Source: Ustulina deusta (Eukaryota; Ascomycota; Sordariomycetes; Xylariales; Xylariaceae). From it: a DNA stretch of 64,000 nucleotides. Below, in pieces: positions 1 through 12,730 of the stretch (the stretch's first letter is position 1; the number at the start of each line of letters is the position of its first letter). The notes beneath the pieces were generated by a model. The model ran no database searches and had not been told where the DNA came from. It saw only the letters and a list, made by a program, of their open reading frames with translations. Where the stretch lies: assembly GCA_023159155.1 (NCBI GenBank), contig JAJNNX010000018.1:434001-498000 (forward strand), read 5' to 3'. A program made the position numbers and the translations under genes.

Positions 1-3000
1 TAACAATACCAAACAGCAACCGCCTTATCTATACCCAGTATAATTGGACCTAATACTTAGAGATGGTGTATATAATATAGGTTGTATAGCTGCAGAGAAC
101 GTGTATCGTTTTCATGGTGCCAGTTCAACAATGCCGATTCCCGAGACCCTGGAATGGGGTGGGAGGTATACTATTAGACCTGGCTGACATGTACTGATAC
201 TGTAAGGGTTAATTAGTATAGTATTGAATCCTCCTTAAAAGAAAAAAGGCGCCAACCGACCAGGCTAATACCTAGATAGTATACACTAGGAGAGAAGGTG
301 AGGTTAGCGCGGAATTGAGCTGGGGTAAAGAGGGCAATTGTGAAAGTGTGAGCTGACCTAGCTAATGTAGGAATTCGATATGAAATATGTACTATAGTAG
401 GTACTTTGCCCATTTTCACGGCGATGCTCCGGTGTAAATGTATGTCCAATTTGGTACACTGGGCTGACCAGCTTCATAATTATGGCTTGATGTCTCGAGC
501 TAAGGGTGCTTAGGTACCAAGCCTAGCTGGCCCAGGCCAGCCCAGGCTACTTTATCTTTCATGCATGAGATGAGATTATAATAAGCCGAGTTGTTATTGC
601 ACGGTTTCTGTCATGGGTTCAAAAGGTGAGATTGTTGACGTTGTTCGAAACCACCATTTGAATAAGCTTGCGCTGTGTCCCACAATGTGCATGAACTGGC
701 GACCCGAGGGCCCGGTAGTGGGGATCGTTGGTACATGAGTTGAGTAACAGAGGCCATGCATGCAGTTGGTATATTGTAGTGTATTTCTGACTGTATCTTT
801 ATCTACCCGCGTACCTGGAATATGGATTGCATCATACTCCGAGTCCTTGCCAATTGATGCACTTTTCAAAGTGTATGGTAGAGTTATCGACGATCCCAAA
901 CACTGCGACGATTGTTAATTAAGTCTTTACGGACTGACTCTGCAGCCTGAATAACGACCAGGGATACCGGGCCAGAGGAACTGTAGAGAGATTTTGCCAC
1001 CACGAAAAAGAAGACGAAGTCAGGATCCTCGCCTTAGTGTACTATAGGAGTCAGTGTCCATGACACGAAGTTGCTGTGGTCAAACAGACGCAATCTAAAT
1101 TTTCAGCGCTTGTGTCAAAGTGTTCCGGGGTCAAACACGTGTTTCTGTTCCCACCCTGAACGTGTTCATCCGATGCGACCAAGACATCTTGACACGTCAC
1201 ATTTTGTCTGTTGGAAATTTTAAAAATAAAACACGAAAACGATGTTTCGGCGAGTTTGCTTCGGGTCTGCGCTGCGCGCTACGAGTGGCCAACGCACGTG
1301 CGGGAGGACGCAGAGGCGCAAAAGCGGTGAGACAGATCAGCACCACTCTCGTCATCCCAATGGGAACCTGCTGCGGAGTGTATGCGGCCGTTACCAGGAA
1401 AACCCCTCGAGCCGGTACCGCGCTGCTGGGACCGGCAGGTCGGGTTCGTTTGGAGATTGCGCGCCTGCGGCACAGGCTGCTGCGTGGTGATGAACAGTTG
1501 GCGCCGGAATGGAGTCGTTCTATTGGAAGATGACATTCGATCTAGATTCGTGGCTGCAATCGCATGGCTTGACTCGCAGCGCGATGTGTTCTTGGCTACC
1601 ACAAGTAACACCACGAGGGAGCGGCCGAAAAAAATACGCCAGGGATAATGCGTTCCAGACTACTGGGAGACGAGCAGAATGAAATGCCCCACGTTTTTCT
1701 CCCTTTCTCTCGTCTTAGTGCAGTATACGAACGGCCCGAGTGTCCAATTCGTTGGGATTCGATAGAGCGGATGGGGTTTGGCTGTCAAAAACGGGCTGCC
1801 TTATTGAGCCGGGTTTCATGCAACTAATAACACATTGGAGTCCACATGTTGTTTGACAGATTCTTGATACCTAGCTTCGCTAGGGTTGCTCTAGGTAGTC
1901 TAGCCCCAGCCCCAGTTCAGAACCCGGGTCTTCCCAGTTCATTGCAGCATATCTATTATCACGGGCAGCTGAGACCGGTATTGCCTACACTAGACCTCAA
2001 GCCTCCGCAATACCTGACCTTCGACGCCACTTGTGGCAAGAAGAGTCACAAGGAGGGTTTCCTCAATCATGCCGACTGTCTGAGACAGAAAGGACATCTT
2101 TTGTCTCAGTATAACACAAGTCTTTTCTACTCTTGACCGTTTTTTTATTTCTCGGATTTCGGGCATAGAGCATCTGCGTCGTTTTGCACGGAGCCCAGAT
2201 GGCCCAAGTACAGCACGGAAATGGGCATACTTGCGGGCACTAAAATAACCAATTTATCGATTAAAAACTGTTGTCCTTCCCCAACCCTTTCCCATGATAT
2301 AGATGCCGGCATGTTTCAGGGATGTCTCAAATCTACCGAGGCGTTCCAATAAGGCCGTCGACAACTGGAAGGCCAGCGAGGTGAATTCGTGCACAGCCTT
2401 CAGATGCCAAGATTTCTGCCTCGGTAGATCTTTCATCGAGGATTCAATCGTCCTCGAGTTAAGTAAGTTCTAGAGGTTCATTCTAGCGGGCATCTTTCCT
2501 ATCCTGGTTTGCATCGACTGGACAAGGGACCTGGATCACTGGGATCTAAGCGTTTGCGATACCAGATCAAGAATTTAACCCGCGACTAATGCCGACAGAG
2601 GGAAAGACGAATTGGGAGATTCCAAAATTTCTCACTAGTCCGTATTCATTTTGTTACTATGCGTAAGCCCGCGATGTTCGGTGTAGTGTATGTATGTCGT
2701 TTATTGTTGCCATGTGTATCACAGGCGTTCCAGAAAGTGTCCTAATTCAAAAACGGAAGCTAGATACGAAGCACTACAAGTATGGTGTTGACTCCAAAAT
2801 ACTGTACGTGTAAGGGATAGATAAGTAGTGCAGTATACTAATAGTACACGTGTAGTGTATATGGTGTACTCATAAGCTTTTAGTCATGTAGGTCGTCTCC
2901 CATATAATTAAATTAGTCAGAAAAGCGCCCGTACTCTGAAGTATCGTTCATGGTATCGTCGCGTTTGGAATAGTGAGGCTATGTTGGGACCTAGTGTCAG

Positions 3001-5410
3001 TACCCTGGGCTCAACACTAAAAGAAATCTTTTTTTTTCCGCAGATATTTCGACACTTTCTCGTCTTCTACAACATAGCACGGTAGGCTATGACCGTGCCC
3101 TGCGGTATATCTGCAGTTAAGGTGTAGTGTAGGTAGTTTTCTCCGTAGGTGCTGGTCCGCAGCAGGATATGTAGACATTCGACGTCATAGCATACTAAAT
3201 CACGTATGGTATAAGTCTACCTAGATAATAGAAGATCCTATACTATACTATAAGCAGTTGGTTAGCTGGCTACACTAGCAACAATTGTAATTCTTCTACC
3301 TACTTGGTGGGTGTGGACGTAGGGAGGAACCGGCCGTCAAGAAGTGCAAATAGGCTTCAAGGACTGTCACTTATCTCGGCTGTGGGATATGTGGGCATAC
3401 TGCAGTACAATACTACAATACCGTAGTCCAATATCCAAGTACCGGTAGTTTGAATACGGGAAGGGTCAAGAATTCAAAGGGATGAATGGGCAAAGCTAAG
3501 AGTGACTTGTTCAATGCCCATCAACGGATATAACAAGGCATCGATAGCTTATTCCCGCTTGGTAACCTGTGGGCGGGAGTACGAGTAGGAGATCGATTGG
3601 CTTCCCAGCTTCCCAGAGGTTTGGGCTTGCAGGATATCGTCAGGTAGTGTTGCAGTAGGAGATGCAGCTTTCCTACGTGCGTCCGCATGTGTGATGATTG
3701 GTGGCGTGTGGTGGGGATGTTGCTGTTCGTTCAACATACTACTACGCATACTACTAGTAGTATGTATTATACCTCCCACCTCTATGTAACCCTATAGATA
3801 GAGCCCACAGTTTGTCGGGCTAAATACCGAGACGTTGCATAGTTCAATTATGGCATGATATGTTAATGAACAGCAGAAGACGTTTGCTAATTAAGGGTTT
3901 ACTAGACTACGTGGATAATTATGCTAGTGAAACAACTTGTTGCTATCATGCATCGTCAGTGTTCCATCTTTAGTGTGTACAGTATTTAAAAAGTTCAATA
4001 AAAGAAACAAAACTTTTTACTTAATCAGTTCCTTCGCTCTCCCACCTATCAATTATCTCCACAATAGCGGAGCAGCTTGTCCATTCAGCAACCCGTCTTA
4101 CTTGACCGAGTTAGTTGGACTCACTTAATATGTAGTAGCGTATAGCCCCACCGATTGTTCCTGCCCCGATTTATCCTCCAACCGGTTGGTCTGACCTTGC
4201 TGGGGCATTACCATGCCCTCCCCTGCCGCATGAGTCCTGGGCAGCATCCTAGACTCTGGCAGCCCAGTGCACCAAGACGCTGGCGCTGGGTCACTCGTAC
4301 CGTACCCGCCACCAATTATTGGTGCAATTGGACGGATGCTTAGCGTTCCAGACTACCTCTACACGGGTAGCACTCCCCACTATAATGAACAAGTCACTGG
4401 GGAGGTAGTGTACAGTATACTACCCGGTACCTGTATACTTGCATGTTAGCGCACCGATTGGTCACGGTGCACTGAGTAGTGTATGCTTGAGTACACTGCA
4501 TAGGCACTGTATGTAGGTACAGCAAGGTCCCATCGGGTGTTACAGACGCTGGCAAGCAACGTAATATAGACCCCACGACCAGAACGTCGGTAGCATGTCC
4601 CAGTGTGGCAGGCACACGATGAACTAAACACATGCATTTTTCCCAAGACCCGAGCGCTTGTACCGACCCCATTCCTCCGGTGCCCACTCACCCATCCATC
4701 ATCGAGGTATCACCATGCCGAGTGTACATTGTACACTACCAAGGTAGGTTACTACAACTATACACCCCGTCGTCAATTGACTTGCGCCTGCATATCTCGC
4801 GCTGTCTAGGTGACCTCGTGCCGGTACAGACTACTGCACCTTGCCATTTTCCACCCTCCCTCTTGGAATCCCTCGTATGTTTTGTACATCTGATGAAATA
4901 CTGGTTTTCTCCCCCTTCTTTCTCGTCGACAGTCTTGTGCCTGAGCCCAGATATTAAATCATCACGACTCTCTGAAGCCATTATACGGTTCTCACAACTA
5001 CACCAGGCGCATTCAGCTTCTGCTCTTAACTCGGCCGAAGTCTCTTGTCCGTCTGCTTGGTACCATTGCTATCGTTAATATCACCAGAAGGAGTGGAGTG
5101 TTTGGCCTGAGCCACTGATCAGCAAGACGTATTAGAGTCGTCGACCTTAGCAACAGGCAAGCGCGCTCTTCGTTGCCTAATCTCCATTCAAGCGCCACAA
5201 TCCCCGGTACTGGGAGAAACGTGGGCGCTTTCTTCGAGGACATTGTCTTTTTCCAGGATACTTCGGTGAAAGACAGAAGAGATGGTTGGCCAGTTATAAC
5301 AAGCCTCCCTACCTCACTCTTAACCTACCGCCTTATTCTATGTCAGCTGCTGGGAACGAAATATACATTGTCCATACAGCGTTTGAGAAAGGGCTCACTG
5401 ATCTACCGCA
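1..5410. other. Gene-free left flank
   Basis: I find no convincing gene here. The open frames are short, lack recognisable motifs, overlap on both strands and carry no consistent splice structure. The DNA is moderately AT-rich and rich in short TAGTAC / TACTAGTA / CCTAGG words and small hairpins. A 96-codon frame at 1846-2136 (+) has two Cys residues and an alanine/proline-rich start, but I recognise no family in it. The last few hundred bases are probably the promoter and leader of the Cys-repeat gene that starts at 5411. Confidence 0.5.
3747..3764. repeat. 18-bp perfect palindrome
   Basis: The left half CATACTACT is followed directly by its exact reverse complement AGTAGTATG. It lies in a longer stretch of TACTAC/GTAGTA words, so it may simply be low-complexity sequence that can form a small cruciform. 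No gene is attached to it. Confidence 0.7.
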
Positions 5411-6514
5411 ATGATGAGTTCGTCGACAGCGGCACCCAGAGAGGGCAAGGGGAAGAAGGGTATGGATAAGGTTCTGTATAAGGTGAAAACTGTTTTTCAC
5501 AGGAAAGGGAGCAGTTCTCGCAAAGGCGCGCTGAGCGCAGTACCAGCGGCAGCACCCGCGCCTATAATGTAAGGCCACTTTAGCTACGGCAACTTGGGCA
5601 TAGCTAACAGTTTACGAAGCCAACCCCCTACGCCCCCAGTGAAGAAATTGCCTGAGTATGAGGGTGCCACGAGGATACCCAGGATTCAGATTCACGAGGA
5701 ACGTGCGAAGAAGCTTGGTGCCCGGTTTGGACTGGAAATCAAACCTAGTGAATGGCACAGCTCCGAGGGAGAGGTTCTTCGAGTCGACAAGCCTGTTCGC
5801 ATGCGAATCCACCGAGAATGTCACCGTTGCAAGGCACGCTTTAGCGCCGGCAATGTATGTCCTTCATGCCAGCACACCCGATGTAAACAGTGCACTCGGT
5901 ATCCAGATAAGCAGACCGATGCCGAACGAGAGGCCAACCGGGAGAGGAGAGGAATCCTTATCCAAAAGCACAAAGACATGGCTCCTATAATCCCCAGCTA
6001 TGATTATTCTTCCCATTCTCAGCAGATTGTTCTTAAACGACCAAGAAAAACTGGTGCCCAAGACTTGGTATACAAGGGCCGTCCTCGAATGCGTGTGAGG
6101 AGATATTGTCACATCTGTGAAAGTCTTATCAGTTCGCACACAACACAAGCCAGGACCTGTGAGAAATGCGGCCACAAACGCTGTGCCGACTGTCCCCGGT
6201 ACCCGTAAGTGTCACGACCGAGTCGACTATTGGTCCTATTGCTAATACGTACTAGGGATAATAAGAAGAACTACCCCTACGGGTATCCGAATGACGAACC
6301 TGGTTCAACTTTCAAAGGGATATTCGCCTGTCACGAGTGTAAAACCAACTTTGACTCACAGGCGGAAGATGGAGCCCAATGCTCAAAGTGTGCTCACGAG
6401 AGGTGTTCGGAATGCCCGCGCGTCAAACCGAGAAGGGTTGAACCGGAACCCGACCCGGAAGTGTTGGAGAGTTTGCGGCTTCGCATGGCCGCGTTACAAA
6501 CATCGGACAGCTGA
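5411..6514 (+). CDS. Conserved fungal protein with three CxxC...CxxCxHxRCxxC repeats
   Basis: Three exons: 5411-5568, 5611-6204 and 6256-6514, giving 336 residues. An alternative acceptor at 5619 gives 333. The 42-nt (or 51-nt) and 51-nt introns have GTAAGG and GTAAGT donors and CTAA(C/T)-like branch sites, and the phases match. The start has a basic N-terminus (KGKKGMDKVLYKVK). Three related Cys-rich units lie at about residues 123-147, 219-247 and 276-304. Each has CxxC, a 9-13 residue spacer, then CxxCxHxRCxxC, which suggests structural zinc binding. Between units 1 and 2 is a basic, proline-containing linker. The C-terminus ends in a short charged segment. I recognise this as a conserved uncharacterised type in filamentous fungi and know no function; a nucleic-acid or protein-interaction scaffold is only a guess. 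No signal peptide or membrane segment is visible. The gene stands alone, with more than 5 kb of gene-free DNA on both sides. Confidence 0.85.
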
Positions 6515-9423
6515 CAGTTTTAATAAGCGAACCGGAATCCAAACCAACCCTGGCAGGAGGAATCCAATCACATATCTGGAGCCGCCTACTGCTTCCTTTG
6601 TTATTTTAATTTTTATTTCTTTCTTCGCATTTAACACAGAGAACGTTACGACTAGTAACGACGACATCGAAAGAGGAGTCCCAAATAGATCAGTCTTCAC
6701 AACATGGAATTCATCTCGGCGCATTGGCATTTGTTTGGCATAGCCAGGGCGACGATATCTTTCAATCTTGCGATACACGACGACACGAACCGCATCATAT
6801 TCAAGTCAGCATACATCGCATTTAGCAATTTTGGGGAACAGCGTTCATGACATGTTTTTTCACACTCAATGTATATTCCTCGTACACAAATGTTGTTGAG
6901 TGAGTTTTGGCCAACGATTGGAAGAACAAAACAGCCGTCAGCTCTTGTGGCAGCTAGATGCATGGCACTGGTTTCTTAGCCCAGGTTACATATACATACA
7001 CCCTTCCTTTGCTCTAGCCCATGCCGCAACCTCGCCTTCAGTTGCTTCAACCTACATGTATCTACGCCTCCAAATACCTTTCAACCCACTAAAAATAAAA
7101 TAAGAAAAAGAGAGAAAGACATACAAATTCATCACTACTCAAGATTTTGCCAATGGTGTGATCTCTCCTGCATCTCCATCCCCCCTTGCCAAAGTAATGT
7201 AACCACGGTGCAGGTGAGGATTGCGAGCACCATTATTTGTTGAAGTATCCACCATCTATATAGTACCTAGCCCGGCCTCGCCAGTTCCACGGCTGGGGTT
7301 GGCAGCGCCGCTCAGTTGCAATGAGCAGACGTTAGTATCCACTCGCAGTTTATTAGTTGGCTCTCTCCACTGTATATACTGCTTGGTATTCTGCACCGTA
7401 CATAAACAGCCGTTCAAACAGCACCATGGAAGACCAGCGATGGACAGAACTTGCCGTGATAGTTGGATGTATTCCTGATCTCCAGCGTCACACCACATGC
7501 GTACAATCAAATGACACTAGCTAGTACTGTAGCAGACACGAACCCCTCCAAAACGCCATCACCTTGACGCACGCATCCGCATGGCTGGGATTCCCCCCCC
7601 TTGCCAATCGGTTGTGCTGCTGCTGTCTGTATACAAGTACAAGCAGAGCTATGTCGGCATTGCTCCTATTGTCTATCCTGTCTCCCGGTCTGGAGTTACG
7701 CCCGCTCATAATGATTAATCATCATCGTTTGTTGTTTGTTCTGCTGCCGTACAACTTTCAAATTCAGTAAAGACATAGACAGTGAGCATGGGTGTCATAT
7801 GTACGGTTACGCTCAACAACGGCAAACAGGACATGTGTTTTAGGAATATCGCTCCTGCTAACCTCCCGAGGCACAGCACAAACTACGGCAACCAGGTAGG
7901 CGAGCAGCAACATGTCGGTATAACTCAGATCCGTATGTCAACCATACGGCCCTGGGTGCGCAGGGTATACTGTTCTGATATGCGTTGTACGTGTACAATG
8001 CACCAACGACGTCTCATGGTAGCTCCCCCGTCATAACACGTCCTCAATCAGGATGCGCAATCCAGCAAACATACTGGAGTGCATCTTGTTAACACTGTCA
8101 TCGCCCGCCGTTCCGTAGCTCTGGGCAACCTGGCCTCGCCTCTCACCAACGCTCCCGCGCGTTTTCTCACGGAAAGAAGAAAAAAAAAAGGGTTGGCAAA
8201 CATCACCCCAACGGGACGGTATTAGCCTTGGCATTGGGGCAATTTCTGTCGGTAATGAACAATCCCCTCTCTAAGTGACTTGATCCCAGGCCGGAGAAGC
8301 ATGGTACTTGCTGCAAGCAGGAGTAAAAAAGGGCAGGACTTCGCACCTCGACACCCTCCACAAACTTGCATTGCAACTAAATTACACCAGTGAAAAGTCA
8401 CCATGCAGCGGAACCACTGTACCCAAGGCCACACTGGTGGTCGCCCCCAATGCTACCTTACCCACATGATGGCGAAAGACAACTGTCGTCTGATACCGGC
8501 CATCGTCACTGACTCGTCTCCTCCGCACGGGAAAAGCCGCCTGCAATAAGGTCGCTTTACTCTGAACATCCGCATCGCGGGTAAGACAGACAGGCAGACA
8601 GACTGTATTTCCCATATGCTTGTTTCTGCAGCCCAGTCATTCACCTTGCAGTAGTATATACTGTAGGACTTTCACGAATTGCGATCTTGACACGTACGTT
8701 GCGCTCTTTTTTTCTTCCTTGACCAAACGCAGCCAGACATGCGGCCCTCAGGGGCTTGCGTCTTCCTCCTCAGATATGGAGTAAGTAGTACTGTAGTTTA
8801 TTTACCTAGGTCAGGTACCCAAAGAAAAAAAAAGAGGGAAGGACCCCAAAATCGGCAGACGCAGCGGTAGCGGCAGAGAGAACATCCGAAAGTTGGGTGA
8901 CGTCGTTATGAAAAATAGACCGAAACCCCCAAGTCAAACTTAGACGCAGAAGTCCTACTCTTGCAAGAGAGGGGAAAGAAAAAGAGAACTTATTTGGCAA
9001 CTGGAAATAGACCTAGTGTATCCAGCATGCAGATTGGTTTCGGCAAGGCCGCCACCGCCGTAAATCCTGACCAGAAACCAGGATTCGAATCATCAGATTC
9101 GCTTCGTAAGCGAGCGCATCGCCGCCGCGGCTGTACAGGTAAACCAGATATACTATCTACAGTAGGTAATGTACATACTACCTACGTTAGATGGGTGCGG
9201 GAAGGCGGGGGAAAATAAAATAATCCAAAAACAAAAGCCAAGCAGGAGTAGGTCGGTGGATGTTGATTGGAGCTCTCCAAACGCGGGAAAGAATCGCGCA
9301 AACGTAACCAACAGCAAGAAGCGCAGACGTAACGTCACGCAAATCGATTCCTACTCGGCTTTCGCCTGTGTTTCCAATCCTCCAACACACATGCAAGATG
9401 GGTTTCTTGATGACATACCTACT

Positions 9424-9437
9424 AGTAGTATACTACT
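9424..9437. repeat. 14-bp perfect palindrome
   Basis: AGTAGTATACTACT reads the same on both strands. It lies in a TAGTA-rich patch (9415-9450) like the one at 3730-3770. It is probably simple-sequence DNA able to form a hairpin. Confidence 0.65.
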
Positions 9438-10144
9438 TAGTAGTACATACCACTGGATGTGTTGGCAAAACACACCTTTTTTTTTGGCCTGTTCGCTTCA
9501 TGGAATGTGTAGGTACTGTAGTAACGCTGAGCGGCCACGAATCAAGAACCCTGCTTGTTATGACGTTTTTGCATGTACAACTATCTAGGTAGCTGTAAGA
9601 CGAATTGTCCGATAGCATACCCTCGTCGTGACCACTAGTATGGTATGATATAGCCCTCTGTTTTATATTGTCACATGAGACGGCAAATTAGCTAAAACAG
9701 ATCGTAATAAGCAATGTGGGCAAAGACGCCGACCAAGATAGGAAATTGAAACGCGACACCGAAACAGGACACCGAGCAGAAGGGAGGGTAAATACACACT
9801 ACCTAGTACCACCTATAGTCGTGTACACGTGTAGAACGTGTATACCACGCAGATTTGTATAGTGGTACTGGGTAGGTGAGACCGGCTCACGATCCGAGGA
9901 CATGGTCCCCGGAGGCGTCGAAATAACTTGGAACTTGCTGAAATCCTTGTTTCAGTTGAAGCATAGGCTAATTAGTCTACGTGCAAAGGATCGAAGACGG
10001 GCCTCGCAAGACCCCGAGTGGCCGAGGATTGCACGCACTATGTACATAAAAATAAGGACGATGGGTGCTGATAAGAGAGCTTTGAGAGAGAAGGGGGGGG
10101 AGGACCGGGGGGGCGTGAATAGGATCCCCAGATCGGGCTGTCCC

Positions 10145-10166
10145 TTTTTATTTTTATTTTTATTTT
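10145..10166. repeat. (TTTTTA)n tract
   Basis: Three TTTTTA units followed by TTTT. The reverse-complement tract (AAAAAT)n lies 345 bp downstream at 10512-10534, so the two form an inverted pair. Confidence 0.8.
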
Positions 10167-10511
10167 CATTGCCCACCCTTTAGCTTACCAGAATTTGAAG
10201 AGAACTGGAATAATCAACACGCTACTGCAATGCCGATCTGCCTTCTTCCCCGGCTCGGCATTTGTACCACTACTTACTGTAACGATACAGTACTTACTAC
10301 TGGTAGTAGGTATTATGCTCGGTATGCAAACCGTCTACCACGTAAGCAAGCAGTGGTCAGCTTCCTTTCTTTGTCTGCAAAGAATACTAAGATATACGTG
10401 CATAAAGGCGTCTATCATGTGCTCAACTTAAAAAAGTCGTATGTGTAATTTAGAGTTCAACCACTAGATGCGCCCTGGTGGAGAAGAGTAATCAAACAAG
10501 AACAGATTTTA

Positions 10512-10534
10512 AAAAATAAAAATAAAAATAAAAA
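10512..10534. repeat. (AAAAAT)n tract
   Basis: Three AAAAAT units followed by AAAAA; it is the inverted partner of the tract at 10145-10166. The DNA between them holds no recognisable gene, and I could not identify target-site duplications. Confidence 0.8.
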
Positions 10535-12730
10535 CTCATAAAGGAAGAAAAAAAACCCGAAAGCAGATGAACTCCCTGACCGCAAGAAAATTCATTCCTT
10601 ACCAAGCTTATACTATCTACACATTTAGGTTAGTGTAGGTACTGAAGTGTAGAGGCGTTCACAATGAACGACCCGACAGTTTGGGCCCTAGTCGCTCATT
10701 CGTTGAAAAGCCCCTGGATGTAACTTGGGTTCAAATCCTGAGAACGATGAAGAAATCCGCTCCGTAATTATCAACATTTTTCCTTTTCCCCCCTTTCCCC
10801 CTCCCCTGGACTAATTAGTTGTAGTATTACACTACATCTCTACACAGTATAAATCCTATTTATGCTATATTAAATTTTACTTCGTGAAAAGCTTTTTTTT
10901 TCCTTCCCTCTCCACGTTGTTCTCGGCCTTGTACGGTGTGTTCCAATTGATCCTTAGCCCGTCCCCATTCTTCATCAACTAATTTGTTCTTACCCAAGGT
11001 ACATTACTTGGAGATTGCCGAGTCAGTCCATAATTTAGAGTAGACGTACCGTATACAGGTACAGCAGTGGTGGCTATGTGTCAGAGCCGAGGCCAGGGTA
11101 AGTGCATGAAGTCGGTTGGGCATCGCCCAGGTGCCAGGTACGGATTCTGCTATACCATCAGCATACCGTCAACGACATATCCCCCGGCCGCCGGTGCTGA
11201 TTCGGCCAGGCTCGGGGACAGTATGTAATATTGTGCAGCTAACCGGCCCCTCCAGGATGCAGCCCCGAGACGCACGTGAAGATTGTACACGTAAGTAAGT
11301 AGACGGGAAGACAATAACAGCCAGGGGGTGCGAGCGATATTGCAAACTCGACCGTCGCGGTAGCCTGACTACCTTACCTATGCGTTATAACGTGACGTAA
11401 TCCGGGATTTCTGTCGCTTATGGATAAGAATGCCGTACATGTTTAATTACTTAAGTTATTACATGGATGAGGAATACATACCTTACCTCTTACATGCAGG
11501 CAGGTAAAATAACCCCGCAACACCGACTTCTAAGCGAATGGAGGGGTCTATGAGACAGAGTCGGCTAATCTTTCAAAACAACACATAATATCAGTAATCC
11601 CAACAGTTAATGCCGACTTGGGCAAATAGCAGTCCTAACAGAGAGTCCTGCAGCGTTCGTTTAGACGGCGCATGATTCCCGAAAACCTACGCCTGCACAT
11701 GCTTTTACACACAGTACCTACAATAGTAAGTAGTCATATACGCAAGACATCGGTTGATGCAGGAGATCAGTAGCCCCCGGCTCCGGATCCCTCGACCTGC
11801 GTGTCCCGAGAGGTACGGGGAGATTCGCGGCCGTCCCGCTTCCACGGCTCTCGTCTTTCAGGGTGTGCGTGCGTTCCAAACCACCGTCGCTCATTAGCCG
11901 GTCGGCATTGTCATCACCTACATACCTACCTCCATGTAGTTTTCGGTACGAGGTGTAGACATTGCATTATGTCCACGGCTCGCGAGTTCGATGCCCAATT
12001 TACCCCTCGATTAACGCGGAACATCATTAATTGCGAGTTGCGGAACCGAGTGACTGGGTTGCCTGGGCCGAAGGGTACCTAAGTATCTATCAAGGCTGGG
12101 AGGCGAGGAGCGGGGACTCCCGGCGTAACGATGCCGTGATCAAGTAGGTGTTTGTAGGCATACCTTGCAGAAGTCAGCCCACGAGTTAGGATAGGTGGAC
12201 TGGAGATAACAAATGAATATGCCATCACAGAGAGCCACACCAGCGCTATGCCACTACATAAAAGTTGTAGTAAAAATAGCTAAAAAATCAAGAGAGAGCC
12301 TCCCGATAGTCGTAATCATGCCACAGGGTCTCAAGACGAATGGATGGCAAAGTTAATGCGCCAAGTGATATATATATGTAAAGCCTGCAGCTCTAAACGG
12401 AATTCACGCACATAGCAAGTCTAGTTAGGCATTACTCGTTTGGGTGGAAGAGTCTCATTTACCTAGACGGTCTCCTACCTGAAGCATTCATAGAGGATCG
12501 AGTAACCTAATGCTACGCTAGTTTTTACCCTGGAAACTCCGTATCAAGGGTGAGAATTAGGAAGGTACTTTAGCATGTGCCGAAAGGCGTCGCGATTTAG
12601 GAGGTGTTCATTGGTTGAGAAGCAGTGTGTTTTTAATCGAGTACTTGTATTTCGGAATGGATCGCAAGAAGCAAATATGTTTTGTTTGTTGCAGGTTCCA
12701 GGCCACTCCTTCTGGGCTAAGGTTATCTAT

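Larger units (their letters stand above)
6515..12730. other. 6.2 kb gene-free spacer
   Basis: I see no supported gene between the Cys-repeat gene and the 3' end of clr2. Open frames here are short, overlap on opposite strands and carry no family motif. The stretch holds A/T tracts, G-runs (around 10086-10112), palindromes and repeated TAC/GTA words. It includes the 3' flank of the upstream gene and probably the terminator region of clr2. Confidence 0.5.

Noticed and set aside
1120..1648. Overlapping open frames of 137, 111, 88 and 82 codons on both strands
   Set aside because: Arg-rich translations in several frames at once are typical of a GC-rich patch, with no motif and no splice structure.
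1846..2136. 96-codon frame (+) considered as a small secreted protein
   Set aside because: No convincing signal peptide, only two Cys residues, and no recognisable domain.
4632..5078. 148-codon open frame (+)
   Set aside because: No motif, overlapped by other frames on both strands, and immediately before the true start at 5411.
9080..9130. tRNA-like stretch on the minus strand (loop TTACGAA and TTCGAATCC)
   Set aside because: An anticodon-like hairpin and a T-loop-like word are present, but the T stem does not pair, and no D arm or acceptor stem can be built. At most it is a relic; I do not call a tRNA.
10660..10750. GGTTCAAATCC word resembling a tRNA T arm
   Set aside because: The T stem pairs only weakly and the acceptor strands do not match, so no cloverleaf forms.
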